Positions 33,182 to 45,315 of a DNA stretch of 64,000 nucleotides are shown in pieces. The stretch's first letter is position 1. Each line of letters starts with the position of its first letter. The position numbers were made by a program, and so were the translations under genes. Under the pieces are notes generated by a model that saw only the letters and a list, made by a program, of their open reading frames with translations, did not search any database and was not told where the DNA came from. Source of the DNA: Atopsyche davidsoni (lineage: Eukaryota > Arthropoda > Insecta > Trichoptera > Hydrobiosidae); the NCBI GenBank assembly GCA_022113835.1, contig JAILWY010000005.1:5102501-5166500 (forward strand), written 5' to 3'.

Positions 33182-33266
33182 ATGAAGACTTCATCTGCGT
33201 GTTTGATCCTGATTGTAATATGCAATGCGCTCTATTGCACCAATAGTGCTTCGACTTCACTCAAAG
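33182..33266 (+). CDS. vsg: CD164-like exon 1: signal peptide
   Basis: The first ATG after an AT-rich leader encodes a basic residue, then ILIVICNALYC hydrophobic core and SASTSLK. It ends with one base of a Gly/Asp codon before gtaact (phase 1). A 4.0 kb intron follows. Confidence 0.9.
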
Positions 33267-36200
33267 GTAACTCAAATTGCGTATTTTTTATAGTTTTACT
33301 TTATTTTAATTGAAAATAGACTTGTGACTTTTATCGTGAAGTCGTAAAGTCTGTTCACTGAAGAATATTATTAAGAACTTTCATCAAATTTTACTCTCAA
33401 CGTGTTTCGTTTATATTGCGTTACACCTCGGGGTTAAAATGTCATCCGGACTGCAATATATTACGTTCCTAGTGTATTGCACAATTTTATTTTCCGATAA
33501 ATATTTGCTTCAGTATTTTTCTTCTGATTGATATGATATATTACACAAAACTCACTTCATATCAAAAACATACCTACCTACATCGTCAAATTGATATATT
33601 AAAACAGCACTGATTTATGATGTGCTTTACTAAATGGGTAACACAGTGACAAAGAATGGGTTATGGAATTGTTTTCACTGTTAATTTTATTTGATTCAGT
33701 AAAACAACTTGAATATTCATTGTTAGGCACTTATTCCTTAATAAACGAAAATGTATAGAACTAACGAAATTGTATCAGACTAACATGAGTACTTATATTT
33801 CCAAAGGTCAACTTACCTTTAACACCGCTGGCAACCTAACCTGATTTCATCTCTTTAAGAAAGGTTTTCGACATGGTGATGAGTCAAACTATCGAATACT
33901 GTATATGTAGCAACTCCTTCATTTATAATATCTTTTCCAATACAAACTTAATCTTTTTCATTTGAACAAATCGCAAGCAGCAAATCTTCGCTTGAGTTTT
34001 AAAACTTTATTTCAACTCGTCCTTTTGCAGCTGTACATTTATTTTTACTTTCATACTTGAGTTTTTTCACCATTTAGAATACATAAATGCCATTTCTGTT
34101 CTATTATTCACCAACTCATGTTAACCAGTTTTTTTTTTTTACACAAATCATGTACTTTTATACATTTAGCCTTATAGTTTATGCGTTGGCAAAGAGAAAT
34201 TCTTCTGCAGTTAATACTATAAAAGCAACTTTATATTTTGTGTTACTTACCTTCTTGCTATACTAACAATCAAATAACATTATGCATATTAAATTTCTTG
34301 AACTGAAATTAGATTGATGTAGACTGGAATATTTCCCTTGGCCGTTTGAACTTTGCTATTTTTTATTCATAATAATTTAACACAAACTTCAAAGAAAATT
34401 CTTCAAGAAAACAATAGAATTATGATGTTAGATGGCATTGAGCAATAAAGGTAGTACATGTTTATGACGACTGATTGACAAGGAGCAACTGAATGATTCT
34501 ACGGAGAATAGCAATTCCACTTGTGAAGCGGCTTCTGAACTGTAAGGGTTGAAAAATCGTTTTGATCTTTTAGGTGACAATTATCCTGGAAATGTTTTCA
34601 TTTGAATTCCATTAATGATAATCTTTGTATGTATTTTTATTATTTTGACATTTCTCATATTGATATTTAGGCTAAAAATCTTACTTATAATCTTTACAAT
34701 AAAAGACAAGCTTTTCATCTATTTAAACCGTCTTTAAAATTGTCTGTTAATCTAATATTGATTCACAATCTTATATGGGTATCTAAATAAGTAGTGGATT
34801 CTTTGTGCATTTGATTGAGTATAAAATAAATATATGAATTGGCATTGTCTTGAATTTGTATACAACAATGCACTTATGTCATAAAAATGCCATTTTTTTT
34901 TACATCATCTTCATCACAACGCTGTGTCAAATCATACAGGTGTCTCTTATAAGTTTTCGATCTCACCCTTTTCATTATTTTTGCTCTCATGACTTGCATG
35001 CGCTGACCTTTGCCATGAAGATAACCATTGGCTAGGTCAGCTGATAACATTAATTTTGCTAAAAAGACACTTGTGTGTAAGCTATGAGTGAGCATAGTAG
35101 GAAAAATGGATGCTACGGAGAAATTTTTATTTATTATAAACATGAATTGTTTATAAGCATTAACGTCTTGTAATTTTTTTAGTGTCATCACAAATTGTTT
35201 CTCAATGTGTCTGTTAAAGTAGGAATCATTTATTATAAGTAAACCACAAGGCTGTTTATTCAGAAAGAATGTGCAGACAATGAGCATGACTGCCTTTGCT
35301 TCACTGCATTATCTCTTATATTGAGTCACATCAATATCTTGTTTTAATTGCCTTTAAAGGCGAGAATTTTTATTAATATCAACAGGGTTAGTCGGTACAA
35401 ACAAGTGCCATTATCAGTCCAATAAATGACGAAACCTCATAAAACAGGATCTGCACAGCCAGAACGTTCATTATCAAATTATATCACACAGGCTTCAGAG
35501 TCCAAAGATTAAAATCTGTTGAAAAAACACAGAACAATTTTATTCCAATTTTCATTGGCTACTAACGGTATTTATTGGTATTCAAATTTATTTTTTTATA
35601 ATCAAAAGATAAATCATTACTATCTATGTGCTACATGAATACATGGTTTATTGATTTAGAATAACTAACAAATTGCTAGACTACTTGGGTATTTTTAGAA
35701 ATACAATTGTGATTTTGTTCCATAAAGATCTCTTGAATTTGTACTCATTGTATACGTGTTCATGAAGATCTGGTTAATACTGTTGAAGCCTTATAATATT
35801 ATTCAATGTGGCCTTTTGTTACTCACCAAGTTCAGTGTATAATAATATTACAAAATTAGTTGAAGGAATGGTTATCACCAATCTGTGAAATTATAATGGC
35901 TTTGTCAGCAATTTGGATTTATTATATAACATACACAGGAATAATATACTTTGTAGATTCTCTTAAAAAGTCAGCAATATTGAATGTATTTAACACTACT
36001 ACTAAAAATTAAATTGTTAAAACACCACTAAGATCCGGTTTGTTAGATTAATAGAAAAAATTCTAACCAATCAAACAACATTCCAAGGTTACTACGAAAG
36101 ACAGGCATGTTTTTTGATAAGAAGGTAGATTAATTTTAATCATTTCCTCATTAGTTTTTTTTTTGTAGCTATAGGCATTGGTGTTTTGGTAGTCGAAAGT

Positions 36201-38816
36201 TTTTGAAAAAAAATCATAGTCATAAACATGGTAGATGGGATCATGTTTCATAGACTGTTCATAAGCCACAGTGAATCAATATGTATCATGATCTTAATAA
36301 ATTTATTCATACTTGGTTTTTTTAAATATTATTAATTCAAATAAAATAATCAACAGTTTTATACCAAAAAATAACACTCATAGCAACTCGATACATGTTA
36401 GCCCTCTGTACTCTTTCTATTTTTAGCATTCAAAGATAACCAAGAATAAATATTAATATGAAATATTGTATAAAAGCATATGCAAATAAAATATATATAA
36501 AACACCCCACATAATGCAAACTCAGTTAACAGAGTTTTTTTATGTTACTTATTTGATAAGGGCAAACAACAACGATTTGTCCAAAACACTGGCTGATATC
36601 ATTATTAGAAAATGGCCTAAGTTTCTTCAAAACTTAAAAAATAGCACTCAGTTTAATAACAGTTGTCCGATGTTTGTAAATTTCCACAAATAACTATATA
36701 TAATTATTCCATTGTTGGATTGCCAACATTCAAGTTGAAGCTATATTGTTACTGATAATGGAACATTGGCAATGATTTATCAGTTTAATGGTTAACTATC
36801 TTCAGTAATTATTTACCACCAAACACTTACAATAAAACTTTATTGAAATGAATGTGATTACAAATTGATTATGTTATTAAAAAATATCTTATAAATGTTG
36901 ATTCATCATACCAAATCAATAAAATTTTACTTTTTAATATAACCTATTAATTCATTCTTGAATGTCTTTTTTTACATTTTAAAAAGAGTATAAAAATACT
37001 AATGCGAAGGTACAACACTTTTTTTGGTGATGAACTCTCTCCGATTTGTTTATTTTTAAACACAAAAATACATACAGTATAACAAACACAACCCAAAATA
37101 GAAACAAAAATAAATATAAATATTGAATAATAGTATAAACAATGGAAATTTTAGAAATGAGTGGCACTAATTTATAAATATGATATTATATAAAAAATGA
37201 ATGTCTTCAAATTATTTATGAATAAATGTATTTTTACAGACTCTGGCAACAATGGAGAAAACCACACTGTGATCGAGCAACCTGAGAAGGGGGCCGCTTT
37301 TAGTGAGATACCAGAGCCTCCTCCTATTATTACAACCACCACCCCTATTCCTGACACCACCACTCCAACAACCACTACCACCACCCCAGCAGCCAACACC
37401 ACCACAACAAAACCCACAACCCCACCCACATCCCCACCCACAACCCCACCCACAACCTCACCCACAACCCCACCCACAACCCCACCCACATCCCCACCCA
37501 CAACTCCACCCACAACCCCACCCACAACCCCACCCACAATCCCAACCACAACCCAACCTATTACCCCTGCACCTGGTCCCAACACCACAACTGTCACACC
37601 TGAGCCATCCACTACTGTTATGCCGACCACTACGCCAGCACCTCACAAAAACAGGTTTGTTCCAATCATTATATTTTTATAGTATGTAACTGCATCCATT
37701 GATGTTTACGTATACTTTATCTGTAAATTAGTCAGAACATAACATTTTTTGTTACCACCCTTTGAGGTTTCCAGATTCCATGTTTTAGCACATGTCACAG
37801 AACATTTATGAGAATTGTCTTGCCCTTTTAAACATTGGCATACGTCTTTTGCTTTTATCATTATGTGAAGTTTTCTTTTCTTGTTCGCACTCACAGAGTA
37901 TATTTCTGGAAACATGTGGCAGTGTTATTATGTGTGCCAGCGTACCTCATATTTTAAAAAAAATTAGTCCTGTGTTGGTTTTTCGAATCAAATATTCAAA
38001 AATATTAATTATTATAGTTAAAATTTTATCTTTGAAGCCATTTGGATAAAAATGCATATTTATAAATTTATCAAATCAATAGAAACACACAAACTGACAA
38101 TTTTCAGCGACTTATAATATATCATTCAATGTCTAATGCATATCACATGATATTCTAAATCTCAAGTCATGTGTGCTATCTAACTTCATTTTTTATAGAT
38201 AATATGAAGTTAAGTAGATTCATTCATTCACTGCATACTTAACACGGCTGTTACTGATGCCTCATGTTTACAGAAGTAGATTGCTGCCTGTTATCCACAT
38301 TGAAATATAACCATTTTTAAACCAAAAGTTTCTGGTAATATAAAGAGACTGGTATGTGAATTTTTTATTCTCTTGTACCTAAATTTTGTGTCACGAATTC
38401 ACGAGTTCTTGTGGTGAAGCATGGTTATTCGCCACAGTTTCTCACTTAAGATCTCTGTCAACTCTCCAGAGAAACATGACTTTAGGCTTTTGGTTATAAA
38501 ATCACTAAACAACCCAAAACAGAACCTAGCAGTATTTGATAGGTGATGTCAAAGTATGCATACTGTATTTTCTTATTAGAAGTGGTATAATATTGACAGT
38601 TGTTAACCAACAATTGAAATCCTCGCTCAACGAAGTGGGCAAATAACAAGTCCTTTTTTAAGTGATCAGATTTAAGACGATTTACTCTTATGTTGCAGGT
38701 TTGATGGCCCCAGTTTCATCGGAGGAATAGTCCTGGCGCTGGGGCTTGTGGCCATCGGCTTCATCGGCTGGAAGTACTACAAGGCCCGCACTGAGAGAAA
38801 CTACCGCACATTATGA
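33182..38816 (+). CDS. vsg: CD164/endolyn-type sialomucin (visgun homologue)
   Basis: Three exons, 33182-33266, 37240-37654 and 38699-38816, join in phase (618 nt, 205 aa). Residues 1-24 are a signal peptide (MKTSSACLILIVICNALYCT...). An acidic stretch with N-glycosylation sites (NHT, two NTT) follows, then a Thr/Pro mucin domain of PTTP/PTSP units. After KNRFDGPSFIGG comes one membrane segment (about residues 172-193, IVLALGLVAIGFIGW) and a short tail ending NYRTL. The FDGPSFIGGIVLxLG block plus a C-terminal Y-x-T-L is diagnostic for CD164/endolyn; in that family YxxPhi sends the protein to endosomes and lysosomes. Type I topology, heavily O-glycosylated (inference). The length matches family members of about 190-210 aa. 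Confidence 0.92.
33267..37239 (+). other. vsg: CD164-like intron 1 (4.0 kb)
   Basis: GT-AG intron, AT-rich, with no recognised element or exon. A poly-T run lies at about 34131-34140. Confidence 0.75.
37240..37654 (+). CDS. vsg: CD164-like exon 2: mucin domain
   Basis: Acceptor tttttacag, donor gtttgt. Begins DSGNNGENHTVIEQPEKG, then Pro/Thr-rich sequence with about eleven tetrapeptide units PTTP, PTSP or PTTS, ending TPAPHKN. This is the rapidly varying glycosylated region of the ectodomain. Confidence 0.93.
37400..37555 (+). repeat. 12-bp coding minisatellite (ACAACCCCACCC units)
   Basis: About eleven near-identical 12-bp units, with ACATCC and ACCTCA variants, encode PTTP/PTSP. Variant units recur in a similar order (…TSP…TTP… twice), suggesting unequal exchange of a larger block. 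The minus strand carries GGGTGGGGTTGTGGGTGGGG, a canonical G-quadruplex pattern. Confidence 0.9.
37655..38698 (+). other. vsg: CD164-like intron 2 (1.0 kb)
   Basis: From gtttgt to tgttgcag; AT-rich, nothing else seen. Confidence 0.8.
38699..38816 (+). CDS. vsg: CD164-like exon 3: membrane segment and YRTL tail
   Basis: Acceptor tgttgcag; the split codon AG+G gives Arg. Encodes RFDGPSFIGGIVLALGLVAI, GFIGWKYYKARTERNYRTL and TGA. This is the conserved core of the family. Confidence 0.96.
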
Positions 38817-39201
38817 ACTGTTTGCCTCACGTCCCTGTCTTAGTTAACGGCACCTTGTGGCTTGCGAGGGTGACAACATGCATCTCTACAGGCTAACTCA
38901 TAAGCCCCCAGCTCTACGATTCAATAAGTGTACTTCATCGAATATTTGTGACATGATATTATTTTAGGCGCACTCTAAATATTTTAATGTAGCTAGAATA
39001 ATTGTGCACACTATATTTTTGTGAATGCGGTGTTCCTTTTCATCAGGCTCGCACCGCCCATATTCATTCCTTTTGAACATCACTGTTAGTGGATATTGAA
39101 TCTCCATTGTCTCGTTTTTCCATTTTATCCTTTGACTTTTAACATTAAGTTTTAACATGACGGCCATAATCCTGCGTAAATAAATGTATATGCAATTTAG
39201 T

Positions 39202-39207
39202 AATAAA
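39202..39207 (+). terminator. vsg: candidate proximal polyadenylation signal, CD164-like gene
   Basis: AATAAA 386 bp after the stop codon, in AT-rich DNA. It would give a short 3'UTR. Confidence 0.4.
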
Positions 39208-39424
39208 TCTGTATTAAATACTTTTTATGTCTGCATTGTCACTCAATAATTATCATTTTCGATAAGCGGTAGTTTATTTTTTATCACAATGCAAGACATG
39301 TTTTCTATTGTTACCGATTAACTCTCACTCTTATTATTCGTAATTGGGACATTTGCGTCGGTGATTATTTTCTCTTTTAAATTTTGATGATTATTAAAGA
39401 ATGATGATTGAAAATGTTTTATTC

Positions 39425-39453
39425 AATTTTTGTGTCAAAATGACACAAAAATT
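39425..39453. repeat. perfect 13-bp hairpin
   Basis: AATTTTTGTGTCA at 39425-39437, a 3-nt AAA loop, then the exact complement TGACACAAAAATT at 39441-39453. It lies 0.6 kb after the CD164-like stop codon, inside the 3'UTR if the distal poly(A) site is used. Confidence 0.9.
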
Positions 39454-41996
39454 TAAGTATTTGTCAATACTGTGAATTAATATATAAATTTTGGAATGTC
39501 TTGTCAATTATGGAAAGAAAATAAGACATGATATGTATTTTAGTTTCTTTATAATTAAACTTATAAATGTTTGGTTAACATTTCCAGTAATGCTGTATTG
39601 ATGGACTTGATGGAACTCTCTAAGTTCCAAGAGTATCATTAACTTTCAACATGTTGATCTGACCTCGTTTTTCCAACACAGATATCTTATTTTCTTCCTG
39701 CATTCGTTAATTTCAATTGCAACAGCCTAGTCTGCTTGTTTATTTTTTTTGTTGTAATTCAAAATACGTAAATATTGAATTTTTTTTTTATAGTTAATGT
39801 TGAAGGACTGGCACTGAGTATATCTCGAATCCAAAAAAAAACTAATACTCTAGGTTTAGATATTGTTTGAACTATTTCCCCTGTGGATTATTGTAACATG
39901 TGCATCGAGCATTGTTTTGGTATTAGCTCCTGTACGGTATTGGAGTGAAGCCGTTTTGATTTTTACGTTTGATAAAAATGATGCTACAATTCGGTTGTAT
40001 CGTCAGCCCTGCGTATTGGAATTGTAATTAACCAACTGTCCAAACTGCAGTAAAAGATTCACCGATTGTTCATCTCGTTAAGGCAGTAAGTAAAATTCAA
40101 TATCTCCAACAAACAAGTATTTATCAAAATTATCAACATAAAGCATTGGCAGCCGCCCCGACCACCAAATATCTCAATCCCTAGCTATTTTGAGTAACAT
40201 TTGTTAACCTCATGTTCGGTTTTGGTGAAAAGAACTTAAAAAAAGATATGCACACTGTGTGAGTTTTTACTCATAAAATATTTCATTTAAATTTGTAAGC
40301 ATAGCAAATAGATTAGTAAAAATAATTTGATTGTTTCTATCAAATGTAAAACTTAAAATGTCACATTGAAATGGAGTTTACATGTTGGAGATATTGAATC
40401 GGTCTCACTTATGTGCAATAGTAATAAACTTTACATGACGCATTCACACTCCTGTAAGCGTTCTGATATGTGTTAAGTATTGTATATATGTATAAATATA
40501 ATCTATGGGTAACATTTCGAAAATAGTGTAAATTTTAACATGGCAATCATCCTCATGCGCTGCAAAGAAACCTTTTTAATTTTGGCTTACCATTGACTAT
40601 TTGGAATAATAAATGCATATGATATATATTATACCTACACTATACGATACATATTTTGATACTAGTGAATTTTCTTATTGAACGCACGCAATCAAGTTTG
40701 TCCCGATATGCCGTTGTGTTGTATTAATAAGAATGCCGACTGCTGAGTGCATTCGGCCAGGGTTCTTGCTGTGTGATGTTTGATCAATGATTATTCTTTA
40801 TTTAGTATTTCTCGACACGGGGAGTGATCCGTAAGGTTGCATGATGCTACATTTAGGTTGAATGACTGATATGGTTACAACTAATATAAATATTTTATTA
40901 CATTGATAATTTGATTTAGTTTATTTATAATATATAATTTGTTTAGGTGAAGTGTGATGTGATTTCATTACTAGTTGTATTATGTTTGTATATTTAATAT
41001 TGAGTAGTAGGATCACCCGGTCTCTGATTCGGTCGCAAGTACAATAGACTCCTGCACCAAAAATCCATCAAGCTACCTTTAAACTAATTGGTCTGGAAAT
41101 TTTGGGTTTGGCAAAGTACACAAATATTGCTCCACTTGCTCGCTACTTTCCGACTTTAGCGTGCGAGGGCAAACCCTAAATAAATTCATCAACGCTGCTG
41201 GACGAAGTGTGACCTTTGAAATATCCAACCCTCAAATTAATCATTTGACTTACAGTTTAGAGACCAATTGAAAACAGGGAGACTATTGTACTTAATAAAT
41301 TGCAGTGGCGTGCAATTTACAAGCAATAAACCACTTAATTATAGCCCTTTCCACATATGTTGTGCGATATTTAACTGCTACAGTTGTCAACTGGTGATAA
41401 AAGCTTGGAATATTTTAAAAATCAGGTAATTATGTGATTTTATCCTTCTTAATATCGATTCGACATTATATTACTAGTCGGTCTTTATTTTGTCACCCAC
41501 ACGTGAATTCCTAGCAATAAATAAAACTGCATGCCTGCTCGCCACAGACAAAATGTTAATCTCGACTGACTTAACGCCATCAGCCATTTTAAATATGCAC
41601 AACACGTTACACAATTGTAAATTAATAACTACAACTTATCGCTTCTCGGTCCTTTAATGTGAGGGTACTGATAACATTTCCATGTTAAATTTTTTTGCAC
41701 GTAGAAAAGCAAACACACATGTACACTAGAATTTTTTATCTTGATGTAAAATACAGAATGCAAGTGATCTTACTACTAAATGTTATTCAATGGACAAAAA
41801 ACTTTTCTTTTGTTTTTTCAAATCTTTTATTTTTATTGTGTCCATTGATAAACATGATAGCTCTTTGTCTCGTAATCTCATTTAATTGCTTATAAAGAGT
41901 ACCGATGTTTAGACAATGTTAATTTCGGTACTAATTGTTAATTGTATTATCGGATGTCATATGTGTTAGTTCAATTTATTTCACTGCATTTATGTT

Positions 41997-42002
41997 AATA
42001 AA
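41997..42002 (+). terminator. vsg: candidate distal polyadenylation signal, CD164-like gene
   Basis: AATAAA followed by the GT-rich text ATTGTGTTAAAATTGTACCC and GTTTGTATT, a good downstream element. It would give a 3'UTR of about 3.2 kb. Confidence 0.35.
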
Positions 42003-45000
42003 ATTGTGTTAAAATTGTACCCGTTTGTATTCAAGACACATTTGAAAATATACGTCCACCAAAAATACATTGTTTGATTTTATTTTATATTTAAAAGTTA
42101 TATAAAAAAATTATTTGGCTTTCAGATCTACTCAGATTATCGGTAAGAGCTTTCACCTCAGAGGTATTCGTCAAACTCGTAGATTTTGACTTTTCTTTAT
42201 GCCATCTCTAGAAATAGGTATTCTCTGTTAAGCAGTATATCTTCCCACGGAGTCAACAGAGCGCCTCCTAAAGAAGTCCAGTTGCCTCAAGAAACTTCTT
42301 GGATTCACCACATTTCCCATTGGTGTCTGAACTGCTCTGACTTGAGATATTCAATACTTTTTCTTGAAATAATCCAGGTGTATGTTCTGACGCTTGGAGA
42401 TTTACCTATGGAGTGACTGAGAAGAGATTCCATTCCTAGCAGAAAAGATTGAGGTCAGGTCAAGTGGGGTCAAAGAATAAAATGAAAACGTTAAGTAACA
42501 GTCTTTATATTGTTATAATTGTCAATGGGTAACACAGATAAACTCAAAGGAAATTTACAGACAAATACAAATCAATATTTTTACAGTATAAGAATTACAA
42601 TGTACATTGTTTCGTTTCAGACTTATATCTTTACCAGATAAAACAAACGGCAGTTTTAAGCCAAAAACAGACTGCACTAGGCAAGAAACAGGGACTTCCT
42701 ATACTCCGACAAATATTCCCAATAAGATTTGACAGGTTCATCTGTCTCAACAATGTATTACAATCGGACAGTAGATTCTCGATACACCAGGAATATATAG
42801 AAGGTATTATAATTCACTGTCGACAAATTTTCCCCAGAAGTAGAGGAAATAGACTCTTTTTTTTTAACAATGAATCCTTAATTATTTTTAGAAATTGATA
42901 TATTGTAATTTTTATAACAACGAGTAATAATAAAATACTGGATTAGTTTGTATTCAATTGATAGATATTTAGTTATAACAATAACAAATTCCAAGCTACG
43001 ACAATATACTAAATATGTCTCATGAAATCGGCTACAAAAGTTCAAACAATATTAAAGTTTCTTCTGTATAGAGAGATCAACGATTACTTTGATCATGTGT
43101 ATTTATACTGTAATTATAAATAATTATCAATAACTTTTTTTTGGTAAATCGAGAATCCGCCATATTAATATGAAAACTTTTTTTCTCATTTTTAAGAATC
43201 TAAGCCGGATACACATGTTAAAAAAAAAACATAAGATACGCAATAACCAAAGTAGCCTTGAATAATAAATTATGCAAAAATACTAAATTGAGACTCTGAC
43301 TACAGATGACGATATATATTATTTCAGAGTTATTTGCAAAAACAATAACCTTGCGTAGAGAATATAATACAATCGTCACAGATTAAATAAAGTATAGAGC
43401 ACTCATTTTTATTGCAAGTATTTGAACTGTACACAATTTGAATATCTACACCTGATAAATATTTTCTAACATCAATAATATTTTTATACAAAGAATTTTG
43501 CGCTGTTTACATAGCCACATTTAAACATATGTAAGTATTTAAATATTGTCAAAATACATTTTTTAAGTAGTTCTCTACTTAGTTTACAACAACGTGGACT
43601 ATAAATATTAACCCCTTGCACTTAGATTTTCATTTTGAGAAGCCTGTACAAAATTAATAAGCGACTGACCGGGTCACAAAATTTACAGCTTTGTATCTAT
43701 CTCATACTTATCAATTGCACCGTGAATTCTCAGCCCCGTTGCTCTCATATCATCCCTACTTCTAAGAAACATACTTTTGAGAGATGATTAAACATGTAAA
43801 AAAGTGTTAGAAAATGGTCGCTTTGAATTTGCCTTGCAGCTGAACAAACACCAAATGCCAGTGAAAACAAACATTTGCTTTTTGAGTTTTCAAATACTAA
43901 CAGCAATCTTAGCGAATACTCACATTTTCAATATGAAATAAGATATATATGAACCGTTCTAAGAAAGGACTGATTGATATATTTAACCAATAAACACACT
44001 GACGATGATCAATACAAAGAAACGTCTGGTCATTATTTTTTTTCGACATATGATTTTTTCAGTTTAATCCTCGCCCTGAGAGTTAAGACAGTTTCGGTTC
44101 AGCCAAAGATAATTTATACTGTTTTTTTTTACACATCGGTATTATCAATAAAAAATGTAGTGTGATACGCATCAACAGGGACTAAACAATAGACAAAATA
44201 TGCAATATTCTAGTACCCGGTCCTTCATTATTTTGAGTTAACAGTACTAATATAGTCTAGAATATAACCAAACACCACTGCGGGGGCAACGAATCGAATC
44301 ACCGACACACCCAACACCATTGCAGACACCCCAGAAAATAAATACGATAAAGAAAGTACAGAGAACACAACCGATAACAAAGTCAAATAAAATTATTTAA
44401 ACTCTGAGGTGCAAAGGTTTCTTTACAATATGACAGTACATATTAGTTCTGTAACTACAGACAGTGTTTGACTAAAGATAGTCCTAATGTACCGTTAAGG
44501 ACTAATTTTTAATCAACATCAAATTTACACCGAATAGTATTCTCAAATACACATACTAATAGTTATTATCTATTGAATATACAATAATACAATTTAAATT
44601 AATACATATACACTATTCTGTAATATAAATATTTAAATTTACGTAAATATACCCATACTATTAGTCAATAATAACATGTTTAATATGAATGCTAATATAG
44701 ATGATGTAGTATTCAATTCAGAAAGAACGCATTCGGCGACTCGTTTATTTAACTACTCTCTTAAGTCCAACATTCTGAGGAATCAAGTCAGAATATTAAA
44801 AAAAAAAAAAATACTCTCAGATAAGAAAAATAAGAATTCTTCGAGCAAAACTTTGTCAATATCACAAAAATGGTTGAATGCCATTATTTTACAATAAATT
44901 CATGCTATTAAGGAATGATAAAGTTTTTGACTAAATGATAATTTAAACCTAAAATAAATAATAATATATGAGGTGAGAATACTTCAAAATTTAGTTATCA

Positions 45001-45295
45001 AACATGTCTTCATTATAGGTTTCATTGACATTATATAGGATATGCATTTAAAAAAGATATATGATGCATTTGAAAAACTGGCTTTAAGATCTCCACCTAC
45101 TTGACGCAACCGTGCAAGCTGAGATGGCACAGATAAAAAAATATTATTAGTTTATATTTGTATGTTGTAAGACAACGCTAACTAGCTACGCAATGTTCCA
45201 GTCAAAACTTGCTAGAGCATTATTGTATATTCTGTCAGTCAACATTACCAGAAATGAAGGCATCCTACCACGAGCCAACGTGTGGACGCACTGAG

Positions 45296-45315
45296 ATATA
45301 TATATATATATATAT
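45296..45315. repeat. (AT)n microsatellite
   Basis: Twenty bases of alternating AT. Confidence 0.9.

Noticed and set aside
37172..37630. 152-codon Gly/Val-rich open frame on the minus strand
   Set aside because: It is the complement of the Thr/Pro mucin repeat; the real plus-strand exon has splice sites and family similarity.
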